The notes: generated by a model from the sequence alone, not told the origin. Counted from the first letter of the stretch, positions 9,402-19,442 are shown. The stretch is DNA of 64,000 nt from Sphingobium limneticum (GCF_008710155.1 NZ_VYPZ01000015.1:1-64000), one strand, 5' to 3'. A program made the numbers and translations.

Positions 9402-9679
9402 CAGTCGCCTTGGTTCCCACTACGTGCCCAATGTTCGGCGATGGTTTCGTTCATTTCTTCGATACTGACGGGCGGGCCCTTATAGTCGATACGCGCCCGG
9501 ATACCCGCCATGATCTCGTCGAAACTGCGGCCGGATTTCTTGTGCTGCGGCTTGAGCAATACCCCGCCACCCATCGGCACCACGTCCAACACCTGCCCCG
9601 GCGCAAAGCCAAGCTGGTCGCGCACATCCTTGGGGATGACGACCTGTCCTTTTGCCGACAATGTGGTCTTGGCGTTCAT
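9398..9679 (-). CDS. AbrB/SpoVT-type antitoxin (VapB-like)
   Basis: A 93-residue protein with an N-terminal swapped-hairpin DNA-binding domain (LSAKGQVVIPKDVRDQLGF ... GQVLDVVP), followed by a C-terminal part that presumably binds the toxin. I use the ATG at 9679 (MNAKTTL), because the domain begins there; a longer frame upstream runs towards rbfA. It would repress its own operon. It precedes vapC by a 4-bp overlap and follows rbfA by 31 bp. Confidence 0.88.
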   Translation of the reverse strand: MNAKTTLSAKGQVVIPKDVRDQLGFAPGQVLDVVPMGGGVLLKPQHKKSGRSFDEIMAGIRARIDYKGPPVSIEEMNETIAEHWARSGNQGDW

Positions 9680-9710
9680 GGCGGTAAGATGCGTCTTACC
9701 GCAGGCCGAG

Positions 9711-10112
9711 TCAATCCTCGCCCTCATCCTTGACCAGATCCTGCGCAACCTTGGGATCGCGCAGCAGCTTGTCGATATGGCTGCCCTCGTCGAAACTCTC
9801 GTCGGCCAGGAATTTCAGCTTCGCGGCATATTTGAGCGCGATGCGATGGGCGACTTCGCGTTGCAGATAGGCGGTGTTGGTGCGCAGCGCCTTCAGCACC
9901 GCTTCCTCATCCTGCCCCAGCAGCGACTTGATGAAGACGGTCGCGTGGCGCAGGTCGGGCGACATGCGCACTTCGGTGACGCTCACCACATGCTTGGCCA
10001 GCACATCATCATGCACGTCGCCGCGCTGAAGAATGTCCGACAGGACATGGCGCACCTGTTCACCCACGCGCAGCAGGCGGACGGAGGGGCCTTCGGATTG
10101 TTGTTGAGCCAT
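9711..10112 (-). CDS. rbfA: 30S ribosome-binding factor A
   Basis: A 133-residue KH-type maturation factor for the 30S subunit, needed for 16S 5'-end processing and cold growth. The N-terminal [18 protein letters not shown] and the C-terminal [23 protein letters not shown] segments are characteristic. It lies 100 bp downstream of infB, the usual position. A TA cassette follows it rather than truB. Confidence 0.96.
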   Translation of the reverse strand: MAQQQSEGPSVRLLRVGEQVRHVLSDILQRGDVHDDVLAKHVVSVTEVRMSPDLRHATVFIKSLLGQDEEAVLKALRTNTAYLQREVAHRIALKYAAKLKFLADESFDEGSHIDKLLRDPKVAQDLVKDEGED

Positions 10113-10122
10113 AATTAATCCT

Positions 10123-10202
10123 CGTCACCCCAGCGCAGGCTGGAGTCTCAAGCGACGGCAGAGCCAGGATCGCACGAGACCCCAGCTTTCGCTGGGGTGA
10201 CG
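10123..10202. repeat. palindromic repeat between infB and rbfA
   Basis: Arms CGTCACCCCAGC (10123-10134) and GCTGGGGTGACG (10191-10202) are perfect inverted repeats. Inner GTCTC/GAGAC-like sequence extends the fold. It fills most of the 100-bp interval. No T-run follows, so it is a REP element and not a clear terminator. Confidence 0.75.
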
Positions 10203-10212
10203 CACTTTCCTG

Positions 10213-12846
10213 TTACAGCGTGCGCTGACGCTCTTCGACCTCGAACAGTTCCAGCGTATCGCCGGCCTTGATGTCGTTCGTGTCCTGCAACACCGCACCG
10301 CACTCCATGCCGGCGCGCACTTCGGACACATCGTCCTTGAAGCGACGCAGCGAGTGGATGACCGTCTTCGACACGATGACGTCCGACCGGGTGAGGCGCG
10401 CATTGAGCCCCTTGCGGATGATACCGTCCAGAACCAGCAGACCGGCCGCCTTGTCCTTCTTGCCCGCCGGGAACACCTGAAGCACTTCGGCCCGACCCAC
10501 GATCGTTTCGATGCGCTCGGGCGCCAACTGGCCCGCCATTTCGCCACGGACTTCCTCAAGAAGGTCGTAGATCACGTCATAATAACGCAGCGAGATCTTC
10601 TCGCGGATCGCCATCGGACGCGCCTTGGCATTGGGGCGGACGTTGAAGCCGATCAGCGGCGCGCGGCTGGCGGCTGCCAGCGTAACGTCGCTTTCGGTGA
10701 TCGCGCCGACGCCGGAGCTGAGGATCCGCACCTTGATCTCGTCGGTCGAGATACGGTTCAGCGCCGTGACGATCGCTTCGACAGACCCCTGCACGTCGCC
10801 ACGGATGACGACCGGATATTCGATCATCGTCGTGTTGAGTGCCGAGAACATGCTCTCGAAATTGGTCGGCACCGACGCCGTCCGCTTGAGCGTGATCTGC
10901 TCCTGGCGATAGGCGGCGACTTCGCGCGCACGGGCTTCGTTTTCGACGACGGTGAGCTGATCGCCCGCCTTCGGCACGCCCGACAGACCCAGCACCTCGA
11001 CCGGGGTCGATGGACCGGCAACCTTCACCTGCTGCCCCTTGTCATTGACGAGCGCGCGCACCTTGCCGCTTTCCGCGCCGATGACGAAGGTATCGCCGAT
11101 CTTGAGCGTACCCTTGCGCACCAGCACGGTGGCAACGGCGCCACGGCCCTTGTCCAGCTGCGCCTCGATCACATTGCCTTCGGCAGCGCGATCGGGGTTG
11201 GCGGTCAGTTCCATGACTTCGGCCTGAAGCAGGATCTTCTCGATCAGTTCGTCGAGGCCGGTCTTCTTGAGAGCCGAAACCTCCACGTCCTGCACGTCGC
11301 CGCCCATATCCTCGACGACGATTTCCTCGCTCAACAGGCGCTCGCGCACCTTTTGCGGGTTCGCATCGGGCTTGTCGCACTTGTTGATCGCAACGATCAT
11401 CGGCACGCCGGCCGCCTTGGTATGGTTGATGGCTTCGATCGTCTGCGGCATCAGGCCGTCGTCCGCCGCCACCACCAGGATGACGATGTCAGTGACGTTG
11501 GCACCACGGGCACGCATTTCGGAGAAAGCTTCATGGCCCGGCGTGTCGAGGAAGGTGATGACATCGCCCTTCTTCGTCGTCACCTGATAGGCGCCGATAT
11601 GCTGGGTGATGCCGCCGCTTTCGCCGGCAACCACGTCGGTTCCGCGCAGCGCGTCGAGCAGCGAGGTCTTGCCGTGGTCGACATGGCCCATGATCGTGAC
11701 GACGGGCGCCCGCGGCTTGAGCGTTTCGACCGCGTCGACATCGCCTTCGATACCGATTTCAACGTCGGCGTCGGACACGCGCTGGATGCGGTGGCCGAAT
11801 TCCTCGACCAGCAGTTCGGCCGTATCCTGATCGATCGGCTGGTTGAGCGTAACCGCCTGCCCCATCTTGAACAGCGACTTGACCAAGTCCGCGCCCTTTT
11901 CGGCCATACGGTTGGCCAGTTCCTGCACGGTGATGACTTCAGGCACCACGACATCGCGAACCTGCTTGTCACGCGGCTGGGCACCGCCGGCATAATGGGC
12001 GCGACGTTCCTTTTCACGCGCACGCTTGAGCGCGGCCAGGCTGCGGGCGCGGGCGCTGTCGTCATCGGCCAGGGCCTTGGTGACGGTCAGCTTGCCGGAC
12101 TGGCGACGATTATCTTCGCCCTTCTTGGCGCGATCGGGCTTGGCCGGCTCGGGGCGCTTGACCGGCGTGACCGGGGTGAAGCGACGCGGCGGCGGCGTGG
12201 CAGCAGCCGGGGCGGCCGTGGTCGCAGCAGGGCGTTCCTGTGCGTTGGCCGGCGCAGCGGCCGCAGCAGCGACCTCCGCCTTGGCGGGTTCAGCCGCAGG
12301 CGCGACAGGTGCTTCCGCAACCGGCTGCGGCGCAGGCTCTTCCGCCGGCGCAGGCGCAGCGGCAGCCGCTTCGGCGGCTAGGCGATTTTCCTCGGCGCGG
12401 CGCTTTTCTTCCTCGCTGGCGGCGAGACGAGCGGCATCCTCACGACGGCGCGCATCTTCCAGCGCGGTCATGCGGGCTTCTTCCGCCTCGCGCAGCAGCT
12501 TGGCCTGCAATTCCTGACGCGACATCAGGCTTTGCGGCGGCGACTGACGCACCGGCGCGGGCTGCGGCGCGCGGGTCTGCTGCGGCGCAGGGGCCGGGGC
12601 GGCCGGACGCGGCGCAGGGGCCTGCGCAACGGGTGCCGGCGCGGGTTCGGCCTGGGGCGCAGCCGCAGGGGCGCCACCGGTCGTCTCACCGGGCTTGCCC
12701 AGGACGCGGCGCCGCTTCACCTCAACCACGACCGTATTCTTGCGGCCATGGCTGAACTGCTGCTGCACCTGACCGGATTCCACGGTCCGCTTGATGCCCA
12801 GCGGCTTGCGACCCAGAACCGGCTTGTCTTCCTTGCTGTCACTCAT
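10213..12846 (-). CDS. infB: translation initiation factor IF-2
   Basis: An 877-residue GTPase that brings initiator tRNA to the ribosome. The first ~260 residues are low-complexity Ala/Pro/Glu/Arg-rich linker after a short IF2-associated N-terminal segment. The IF2_N module ([20 protein letters not shown]) precedes the G domain, with G1 [15 protein letters not shown]3 DTPGHEAF and G4 NKCDKP. Domains II-IV follow to the C-terminus. It lies in the nusA-ylxR-infB-rbfA operon order. Confidence 0.98.
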   Translation of the reverse strand: MSDSKEDKPVLGRKPLGIKRTVESGQVQQQFSHGRKNTVVVEVKRRRVLGKPGETTGGAPAAAPQAEPAPAPVAQAPAPRPAAPAPAPQQTRAPQPAPVRQSPPQSLMSRQELQAKLLREAEEARMTALEDARRREDAARLAASEEEKRRAEENRLAAEAAAAAPAPAEEPAPQPVAEAPVAPAAEPAKAEVAAAAAAPANAQERPAATTAAPAAATPPPRRFTPVTPVKRPEPAKPDRAKKGEDNRRQSGKLTVTKALADDDSARARSLAALKRAREKERRAHYAGGAQPRDKQVRDVVVPEVITVQELANRMAEKGADLVKSLFKMGQAVTLNQPIDQDTAELLVEEFGHRIQRVSDADVEIGIEGDVDAVETLKPRAPVVTIMGHVDHGKTSLLDALRGTDVVAGESGGITQHIGAYQVTTKKGDVITFLDTPGHEAFSEMRARGANVTDIVILVVAADDGLMPQTIEAINHTKAAGVPMIVAINKCDKPDANPQKVRERLLSEEIVVEDMGGDVQDVEVSALKKTGLDELIEKILLQAEVMELTANPDRAAEGNVIEAQLDKGRGAVATVLVRKGTLKIGDTFVIGAESGKVRALVNDKGQQVKVAGPSTPVEVLGLSGVPKAGDQLTVVENEARAREVAAYRQEQITLKRTASVPTNFESMFSALNTTMIEYPVVIRGDVQGSVEAIVTALNRISTDEIKVRILSSGVGAITESDVTLAAASRAPLIGFNVRPNAKARPMAIREKISLRYYDVIYDLLEEVRGEMAGQLAPERIETIVGRAEVLQVFPAGKKDKAAGLLVLDGIIRKGLNARLTRSDVIVSKTVIHSLRRFKDDVSEVRAGMECGAVLQDTNDIKAGDTLELFEVEERQRTL

Positions 12847-12943
12847 AAGTTCGAACTTAACCCTTCACTTCCGCTTCGGCCGGATAGGCCCGCCGACGCC
12901 TTTATTCTTCGATGCTTCCGGCCTGCACCCGCACGAACAATGC

Positions 12944-13606
12944 CTAATCGGGAACGCCCGGCGCATCAGCGGAGACATGCTCCCCATGCACGGACGCCCC
13001 GTTAGCGCAACCCAGATAGCTTTCCAAGCGGCCTATGGCCGCGCGCAGGCGCGAAGCTGCCCGCGAGTCGGTCACCGCGATATGGACGACATTATCGCGC
13101 CCCATTGCCATAGATAGGGCGTCGCGGTCCACAGGCAAGGTGATGCCTGCCAAATCCGTGCCTTCCGCTTCCTGCCCGACGCGCAGCGCCTGGTCCAGCT
13201 TGCGGTTGCCGTCCGCCGCCGCATCGGCGGCATGGAGCAGCAATTGCACCTGCCCCTTGCGACAGGCGACGTCGATTTTTTCAGAGCCGGTCAGCAACAT
13301 GGACGCCCGCGCCTCCAGCCCCAGCCGGTCGAGCAGCGTCTTGCGCAGCCCCGACTCGATCATGGCGGGCAGGTCGGCGGGAATATCCAGCGTGCCGTCC
13401 TTGAAGGAACGGGCGAGCGCGGCTTTCAGCTTGCCCTTGGCCAGCGCGACGTCGAGTTCGGCGCGCGACACGCCGATCCACGCGCCCCGCCCCGGCGCCT
13501 TGGCGCGGATGTCGGGCAGCACCTGACCCTCCGGGCCGATCGCCAGACGGATCAGCGTTTCGGGATCGGCGCGTTCGCCGTTCAATATGCATTTGCGTTC
13601 GGTCAT
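12944..13606 (-). CDS. YlxR/DUF448 RNA-binding protein with C-terminal L7Ae-like part
   Basis: A 220-residue protein. The N-terminal ~85 residues resemble the YlxR (DUF448) domain, including RAKAPGRGAWIGVSR, where the GRGA(W/Y) motif is the family mark. The C-terminal half (MLLTGSEKIDVACRKGQVQLLLHAADAA) resembles an L7Ae-type RNA-binding fold; such fusions are known in Alphaproteobacteria. It sits between nusA and infB, the normal place for ylxR. Function is probably RNA- or RNase P-linked but not established for this clade. Confidence 0.85.
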   Translation of the reverse strand: MTERKCILNGERADPETLIRLAIGPEGQVLPDIRAKAPGRGAWIGVSRAELDVALAKGKLKAALARSFKDGTLDIPADLPAMIESGLRKTLLDRLGLEARASMLLTGSEKIDVACRKGQVQLLLHAADAAADGNRKLDQALRVGQEAEGTDLAGITLPVDRDALSMAMGRDNVVHIAVTDSRAASRLRAAIGRLESYLGCANGASVHGEHVSADAPGVPD

Positions 13607-13804
13607 GCGCGCCCCTCCGCCAAAACGGATGAAAGGGCAAGTCCAACGCTGTCGAGAAGCGCTATTCTCTCATCGGGGAGTGTCCGCAACATTGGCGTCC
13701 TCCCTTGTTAGAGACATAGAAACGACAGCCGTCAGCATGCCCGGCCGCTGCATGCGCGACCGGGTGCAATATGCTGACAGGATGCCGTCAAAAGTCATGG
13801 AGAC

Positions 13805-15376
13805 TTACGCTTCCTCTTCGAACCAGTGGGCGCGCGCGGCCATGATGATCTCATTGCCCTGCTCGTCGCTCAGACCATAGGCCGCCAGGATGCCGCCCTT
13901 GTCGTCGCTGTTGCTGTCCGTCTTGCGACGGCGCTGGTCGATGCGCTTCTTCTGCACCAGCTCGTCGGTGGCGAGGTCGGCCAGATCGTCCAGCGTCTTG
14001 ATGCCCGCCTTGCCCAGCGTGACCAGCATCGCTTCGGTCAGATGCGGGATGTCGGCCAGCGCGTCCTCGACGCCCAGATTGGTACGCTCTTCACGCGCAG
14101 CCTGTTCGCGACGCTCCAGCGCCTCGAGCGCACGATTCTGCAATTCGCCGGCCAGCTCCTCGTCGAACCCTTCGATCGCGGCCAGCTCGTCGATTTCGAC
14201 ATAGGCGACTTCTTCCAGCTCGCCAAAGCCTTCGGCGACCAGCAGCTGCGACAGCGTCTCGTCCACGTCCAGTTCGTTCTGGAACAGTTCGGAGCGGGCG
14301 ACGAATTCCTTCTGGCGCTTCTCGCTGGCGTCGGCTTCGGTCATGATGTCGATCGCCTTGCCGGTCAGCTGGCTGGCGAGGCGGACATTCTGACCGCGAC
14401 GACCGATGGCGAGCGACAGCTGGTCGTCGGGAACGACGACTTCGATACGCTCTTCTTCTTCATCGATGACCACGCGGGCGACCTGGGCCGGCTGCAACGC
14501 GTTGACCACGAAGGTCGCGGTATCTTCCGACCAGGGGATGATGTCGATCTTTTCGCCCTGCATTTCCTGCACGACGGCCTGTACGCGGCTGCCCTTCATG
14601 CCGACGCAGGCGCCGACCGGATCGATGCTGCCGTCACGGCTGATGACGCCGATCTTGGCGCGACTGCCCGGATCGCGGGCGGCGGCCATGATGGTGATGA
14701 CGCCGTCGTAGATTTCCGGGACTTCCTGCGCGAACAGCTTCTTCATGAATTCGGGGTGCGCGCGGCTCAGGAAAATCTGCGGACCGCGATTTTCGCGGCG
14801 CACGTTCAGCACGACCGAACGAATGCGATCGCCGACGCGAACGACTTCGCGCGGGATCTGCTGATCGCGGCGGATCACGCCTTCGGCGCGGCCGAGATTG
14901 ACGACGACATGGCCGAATTCGACCGACTTGACGACGCCGGTGATGATCTCACCCACGCGGTCCTTATATTCTTCATGCTGGCGCTCGCGCTCGGCGTCGC
15001 GGACCTTCTGGAAGATCACCTGCTTGGCCGACTGGGCGTCGATGCGGCCCAGGTCGATCGCGGGCAGCGGATCGACGATGAAGTCGCCGACCACGGCGTC
15101 CTTCTTCAGCTTCTGGCCCTGCTTGAGGTCCACCTGCTTGAAATAATCTTCGACGACCTCGACCACTTCGACGACGCGCCACAGGCGCAGGTCGCCGCTG
15201 TCCGGGTCCAGCTTGGCACGGATATCATTCTCGGCGCCGTAGCGGGCACGCGCCGCGCGCTGGATCGCGTCTTCCATCGCCTCGATGACGATGGCCTTGT
15301 CGATCATCTTTTCGCTGGCCACCGAATTGGCGATGGCGATCAGTTCGGCCCGATTGGCGGAAATGGCGTTGGCCAT
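13805..15376 (-). CDS. nusA: transcription termination/antitermination factor NusA
   Basis: A 523-residue RNA polymerase-associated factor. In order it has the NusA N-terminal domain (ANRAELIAIANSVASEKMI), an S1 domain (GVVKSVEFGHVVVNLGRAEG), two KH domains (VGACVGMKGSRVQAVV; SLAIGRRGQNVRLASQL) and C-terminal helix-hairpin-helix acidic repeats (about 370-480). It follows rimP by 13 bp and precedes ylxR by 198 bp. Confidence 0.98.
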   Translation of the reverse strand: MANAISANRAELIAIANSVASEKMIDKAIVIEAMEDAIQRAARARYGAENDIRAKLDPDSGDLRLWRVVEVVEVVEDYFKQVDLKQGQKLKKDAVVGDFIVDPLPAIDLGRIDAQSAKQVIFQKVRDAERERQHEEYKDRVGEIITGVVKSVEFGHVVVNLGRAEGVIRRDQQIPREVVRVGDRIRSVVLNVRRENRGPQIFLSRAHPEFMKKLFAQEVPEIYDGVITIMAAARDPGSRAKIGVISRDGSIDPVGACVGMKGSRVQAVVQEMQGEKIDIIPWSEDTATFVVNALQPAQVARVVIDEEEERIEVVVPDDQLSLAIGRRGQNVRLASQLTGKAIDIMTEADASEKRQKEFVARSELFQNELDVDETLSQLLVAEGFGELEEVAYVEIDELAAIEGFDEELAGELQNRALEALERREQAAREERTNLGVEDALADIPHLTEAMLVTLGKAGIKTLDDLADLATDELVQKKRIDQRRRKTDSNSDDKGGILAAYGLSDEQGNEIIMAARAHWFEEEA

Positions 15377-15389
15377 GACTTATGAACCC

Positions 15390-15914
15390 TTATTCTTCGG
15401 TTTCAAATTCATCCGCCCCATCGGAGGAAAGCGGCATGCTAGCAGAAATCAGCCTGTCGGTCAGCACCAGCTTGGCGTCACTGACGAGCGAAAACGGAAT
15501 GACGACGTCGCCGGCCTTGGCGTCGGTGAAGAGGATATCCTCCCCCTCCACGCCATTGAGGACGCCGCGAAAACTCTTGCGACCCTCGACGATTTCGGTC
15601 GCGCTGATCTTGGCCTCATGGCTGGCCCATTCCATGAAGTCGGACAGGCGGGTCAGCGGCCGGTCGATGCCGGGCGAGCTGACTTCCAGCCGATAGGCTT
15701 CCTCGATCGGATCGACCTCATCCATCACGTCCGAAATGCGGCGCGAAATGGCAGCGCAATCTTCGATCACGAGCTGCTTGGTCTTGGGATTTTCGGCCAT
15801 GATCTGGAGCGTATATTCGTCGCCCGACCCGAAAAGCTTGATGCGCACAAGGTCGAAGCCCAAAGCCTTCACCTCAGGTTCGATCAGCGCGGTCAGTTCG
15901 GCGATGTCCGCCAT
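15390..15914 (-). CDS. rimP: ribosome maturation factor RimP
   Basis: A 174-residue factor for 30S assembly. The start MADIAELTAL at 15914 is chosen because the family begins LxxLIEPxVxxLG(F/Y)xLVRI, as seen here; the open frame extends 27 codons upstream without family sequence. The segment YRLEVSSPGIDRPLT is the conserved RimP signature. It is first in the nusA-infB operon, divergent from a sugar dehydrogenase gene with a 264-bp gap. Confidence 0.96.
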   Translation of the reverse strand: MADIAELTALIEPEVKALGFDLVRIKLFGSGDEYTLQIMAENPKTKQLVIEDCAAISRRISDVMDEVDPIEEAYRLEVSSPGIDRPLTRLSDFMEWASHEAKISATEIVEGRKSFRGVLNGVEGEDILFTDAKAGDVVIPFSLVSDAKLVLTDRLISASMPLSSDGADEFETEE

Positions 15915-16093
15915 GCAGTCTCCGACAATAAAATATCCGTGCTTCCGCCCATGCGGCATTTGCCGCCGCGAGCAATCTGCCCGCGACCCTGACATGTTTG
16001 ACGATGTAAGGAAGCAAGAGCGATATAGGCATGGTGCGGGAAATCTGCAACATTATTCGTGCCCGATCATTCTATCGGAAATTTTCACATTCC

Positions 16094-16165
16094 CCGTTCG
16101 CCCTGCGCTTGTCGAAGGGCCGCTCTTTCTTCCAAGAAGGACGGGGCCTCGACCAGCGCAGCCCG
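16094..16165. repeat. REP-like palindrome upstream of sugar dehydrogenase
   Basis: GTTCGCCCTGCGCTTGTCGAAGG and the later CCTCGACCAGCGCAGCCCGAA form a long imperfect hairpin around a TCTTCCAAGAAGGA inner stem. It is the CTTGTCGA-type repeat and lies in the rimP/sugar dehydrogenase divergent interval. Confidence 0.6.
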
Positions 16166-16178
16166 AATGGAGGATAAT

Positions 16179-17309
16179 ATGTCCCGCACCTTGATTTCCG
16201 CCCTGCCCCTCCTCCTGATCGCCTGCTCGGGCGAAGGCGCCAATAGCCAGACGACGACCACGGCCGACAAGCCGTTCAAGACCTCCGTCATCGCCGATTT
16301 CGATTCGCCCTGGGCGATGACCTTCCTGCCCGACGGCCGCGCGCTGGTGACGGAAAAGGCGGGCGACATGATCCTGTTCGATCCGAAGAACGGCACCAAG
16401 ATCCCGGTTGCCGGCATCCCCAAGGTCGATAGCGCGGGGCAAGGCGCGCTGATGGACGTCGTCCTTTCGCCCCGCTTCGCAAAGGACAAGGCGGTCTATT
16501 TCAGTTTTTCCGAAGAACGCGATGGCCTCAAGGGCGTGGCGCTGGCCAAGGGCGCGTTCAACCAGGCGAGCGACGGCACCACGAAGCTGGACGGCGTGAC
16601 CATCCTCTTCCGCGCCAGCCCCTATGTCGAGGGCGACGGCCATTATTCCGGCCGCATCGCCTTCTCGCCCGACGGCAAATATCTCTTCTTCACCAATGGC
16701 GAGCGGCAGAAGTTCGATCCGGCCCAAGATCCCAAGTCCACGCTGGGCAAGGTGCTGCGCCTCAACCTCGACGGCACGCCCGCCGCGAATAACCCGCTCA
16801 GCGCCAAGGGCTTCAACCCCGCCATCTGGTCCTATGGCCATCGCAACCTGCTAGGCATCGCCTTCGACAAGGACGGGCGCCTGTGGGAACAGGAAATGGG
16901 GCCGAAGGGCGGGGACGAGGTGAATCTCATCAAGCCCGGCCTCAATTATGGATATCCCAAAGTGTCGAACGGCAGCCATTATGACGGCCGCGACATTCCC
17001 GACCATGCGCCGGGCGACGGCTTCGAAGCGCCGAAGGTCTGGTGGAACCCGGTCATCTCGCCGGGCGGCCTGCTTTATTATTCGGGCGACCTCTTCCCGC
17101 AGTGGAAAAACTCGCTGTTCATCGGCGGCCTGTCCAGCCAGAGCCTAGTCCGCGTAAAGCTGAACGGCGAAAAGGCGGAAAAGGCCGATCAATGGGACAT
17201 GGGCGCCCGCATCCGCGAAGTGGAACAGGGGCCGGACGGCGCGCTGTGGCTGCTGGAGGATGGCGGCAAATCGCAGGGCCGGATGCTCAAACTGACGCCC
17301 GCAGGCTGA
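16179..17309 (+). CDS. PQQ-dependent sugar dehydrogenase, lipoprotein
   Basis: A 376-residue periplasmic oxidoreductase of the soluble aldose sugar dehydrogenase (YliI/GDH-B) beta-propeller family. Evidence includes FDSPWAMTFLPDGRALVTEK, YSGRIAFSPDGKYLFFTNGE, YGHRNLLGIAFD and WEQEMGPKGGDEVNLIKPG. The start at 16179 has a strong GGAGGA ribosome site and gives a short lipoprotein signal (LLLIAC). The frame runs 40 codons further upstream through repeat sequence, which I exclude. It oxidises aldoses with PQQ by family; no PQQ synthesis genes are present here. Confidence 0.9.
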   Translation: MSRTLISALPLLLIACSGEGANSQTTTTADKPFKTSVIADFDSPWAMTFLPDGRALVTEKAGDMILFDPKNGTKIPVAGIPKVDSAGQGALMDVVLSPRFAKDKAVYFSFSEERDGLKGVALAKGAFNQASDGTTKLDGVTILFRASPYVEGDGHYSGRIAFSPDGKYLFFTNGERQKFDPAQDPKSTLGKVLRLNLDGTPAANNPLSAKGFNPAIWSYGHRNLLGIAFDKDGRLWEQEMGPKGGDEVNLIKPGLNYGYPKVSNGSHYDGRDIPDHAPGDGFEAPKVWWNPVISPGGLLYYSGDLFPQWKNSLFIGGLSSQSLVRVKLNGEKAEKADQWDMGARIREVEQGPDGALWLLEDGGKSQGRMLKLTPAG

Positions 17310-17357
17310 TCGGACGCCTTTCAGGACATGGACGGCGCCCTATATAGGGCGCTTATC

Positions 17358-17402
17358 GTTCCCCGGCGAAGGCCGGGGCCCAGTTCGACGCACGAAACTG
17401 GC
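17358..17402. repeat. REP-like palindrome
   Basis: GTTCCCCGGCGAAGGCCGGGGCCCAGTT starts at 17358 and a partial complement, AACTGGCCCC, follows to about 17405. It lies in the 128-bp gap before the Old Yellow Enzyme gene. Confidence 0.6.
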
Positions 17403-17437
17403 CCCCGCTTTCGTCTCCATAAAAAGCCGGAGATATC

Positions 17438-18550
17438 ATGAGCGGACCCAAGCTGTTCGAGCCTTTCCACGTCGGCGACCTGAGCCTCGATAATCGCATC
17501 GTCATCGCCCCCATGTGCCAATATTCGGCGGTCGATGGCGAAATGACCGACTGGCACCTCATCCATCTGGGCCAGCTTGCCCTGTCCGGCGCAGCCTTGC
17601 TGACGATCGAGGCGAGCGCCGTCCTCCCCGACGGCCGGATCAGTCATGCCGATGTCGGCCTGTGGGACGACCGGACCGAAGCCGCGATGAAGCGGGTGCT
17701 GGACGGCGTGCGCGCCCATAGCGACATGCCCATCGCGATCCAGCTCGGCCATGCCGGGCGCAAGGCATCGACCCATGTTCCATGGGAAGGCGGGGCGCAG
17801 ATCGCCCCCGATTCGCCCAATGGCTGGCAGACGGTCGCCCCATCCGCCCTGCCCTTCACGCCGGGCACTCATGCGCCGACGGCGCTGGACAAGGCCGGTA
17901 TCGACCGGCTGCGCGATGCCTGCGTCGCGGCGGCCAAGCGCGCCGATAATCTGGGCATCGACGCGGTCCAGCTCCATGGCGCGCATGGCTATCTGCTGCA
18001 CCAGTTCCTCTCCCCCCTCTCCAACCGGCGCGACGATGATTATGGCGGCAGCCTGGAAAAGCGGATGCGCCTGCCGCTGGAGATTTTCGACGCGGTGCGG
18101 GCGGCCTTCCCCGCGGACAAGCCGGTGACGATGCGCGTATCGGGCACCGACTGGGTCGACGGCGGCTGGGATATCGACCAGACGATCGCCTTCGCTCAGG
18201 CACTGGAGGCGCGCGGTTGCAGCGCCATCCATGTGTCGAGCGGTGGCCTCGACCCGCGGCAGGACATCCCCGTCGGCCCCAGCTATCAGGTGCCACTGGC
18301 CCGCGCGGTGAAGCAGGCGGTATCGATCCCGGTGATCGCCGTCGGCCTCATCACCGACTATGAACAGGCCGAAGCCATCGTGGGCACGGGCGACGCGGAC
18401 CTGATCGCGATCGCGCGCACCATCCTCTACGATCCGCGCTGGCCCTGGCACGCAGCCGCCCATCTGGGCGCATCGGTAAAGGCCGCGCCGCAATATCTGC
18501 GCTGTCAGCCACGCCAATATCGGCATCTGTTCGATCAAACCGGCAAGTAA
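17438..18550 (+). CDS. NADH:flavin oxidoreductase, Old Yellow Enzyme family
   Basis: A 370-residue FMN ene-reductase of the YqjM/xenobiotic-reductase subclass, shown by IVIAPMCQYSAVDGEMTDWH (the Cys in PMCQYS tunes the flavin). Other marks are IQLGHAGRKAS, the catalytic His pair region LHGAHGYLLHQFLSP, and RTILYDPRWPWHAA at the C-terminus. It reduces activated C=C bonds with NAD(P)H. It is the same orientation as the sugar dehydrogenase upstream, but a repeat separates them. Confidence 0.93.
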   Translation: MSGPKLFEPFHVGDLSLDNRIVIAPMCQYSAVDGEMTDWHLIHLGQLALSGAALLTIEASAVLPDGRISHADVGLWDDRTEAAMKRVLDGVRAHSDMPIAIQLGHAGRKASTHVPWEGGAQIAPDSPNGWQTVAPSALPFTPGTHAPTALDKAGIDRLRDACVAAAKRADNLGIDAVQLHGAHGYLLHQFLSPLSNRRDDDYGGSLEKRMRLPLEIFDAVRAAFPADKPVTMRVSGTDWVDGGWDIDQTIAFAQALEARGCSAIHVSSGGLDPRQDIPVGPSYQVPLARAVKQAVSIPVIAVGLITDYEQAEAIVGTGDADLIAIARTILYDPRWPWHAAAHLGASVKAAPQYLRCQPRQYRHLFDQTGK

Positions 18551-18664
18551 ATCGCCGTGTCGTTCCGTCTCAGAGAATGGGACGGAACGATACAACAGCA
18601 TTTCAAGAACTGTTAACGCCTGTCTTCTACATCTCCCGGCAGTAAAATCTGGGGGAAATCATCG

Positions 18665-19408
18665 ATGTGGAAACTGTTGGTGCCAGTCGGCCTGATCGCG
18701 GCCGCCGTAATATATTTCAGTGGCGCATTTAATTCAGGCTATTCGCGCGACGTCGAGCGTCCGGTCGCTGACGTCATGGCGACACTCGAAGGACTGGACG
18801 TGCGCAACGAGCCGGGATCGCCGGGCACCGATCCGTCGCGGTCGGGCGGCGTGCTGCCGGACTTCAAGCTGGAACGGGAGCCGGGCAAGATGACATGGCT
18901 GGTCATGGCGGGTGACAAGGTCGCGACCCGCATGATCGCCACGCTGGAGCCGATCAAGGATGGCGCGGCGACCCGGATCAAGGCGTCGGTCGAGCGGGGC
19001 GACGCACCCGACGATATCACCTCGCCCGCCTTCCGATCGGAAAAGATCACGCTCGGGCTGTTCGCCGCCGCGCTGGAAACGCAGGTCAACAAGCTGACGA
19101 TGGCCTGGGGGCCGCATTGCGACGAACTGGCGGAGCAGTTGTTGAGCGGAGGCCCTGCCCCCGGATCGGACGACCGCAGTTCGCTGGGCGCCGCCATCGG
19201 ATCGACCTCACGCGATATCATGCGTCTGGGCGCGATGGATACGAAGATGCGCGCAGCGGGCTGCGACCCGTCGCAACGCCCTGCCGGCTCTGCCCCGCTC
19301 CAGGTCATGCCTTCGCTGCCGGAACCCACCATGCAGGACGGACCGCCCGCGCCGGACGCGCCGCGCTTCGAACCGGGCAAGCCGATGCTCGATCCCACCG
19401 TGCGCTGA
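18665..19408 (+). CDS. conserved hypothetical protein, single N-terminal membrane segment
   Basis: A 247-residue protein that I do not recognise. Residues about 3-20 (LLVPVGLIAAAVIYFSGAF) form a signal anchor. The remainder is soluble, with a segment resembling polyketide-cyclase/SRPBCC-like text (VERPVADVMATLEGLDVR, then TWLVMAGDKVATRMIATLEPI). The C-terminal ~40 residues are Pro/Ala-rich. A ribosome site (GGGGG region) precedes the ATG. It is followed at once by a terminator shared with pyrG. Confidence 0.75.
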   Translation: MWKLLVPVGLIAAAVIYFSGAFNSGYSRDVERPVADVMATLEGLDVRNEPGSPGTDPSRSGGVLPDFKLEREPGKMTWLVMAGDKVATRMIATLEPIKDGAATRIKASVERGDAPDDITSPAFRSEKITLGLFAAALETQVNKLTMAWGPHCDELAEQLLSGGPAPGSDDRSSLGAAIGSTSRDIMRLGAMDTKMRAAGCDPSQRPAGSAPLQVMPSLPEPTMQDGPPAPDAPRFEPGKPMLDPTVR

Positions 19409-19413
19409 AACGA

Positions 19414-19439
19414 AAAACGGGGCCATCTGGCCCCGTTTT
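19414..19439. terminator. bidirectional rho-independent terminator
   Basis: Stem AAAACGGGGCC (19414-19424), loop ATCT, and stem GGCCCCGTTTT (19429-19439), with T-rich sequence on both sides. It lies in the 34-bp gap between convergent genes (the hypothetical gene and pyrG), so it likely serves both. Confidence 0.9.
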
Positions 19440-19442
19440 CTT

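Noticed and set aside
10354..12381. A 675-codon plus-strand open frame opposite infB
   Set aside because: Antisense shadow of infB; the end is Arg-rich low-complexity sequence from the infB linker.
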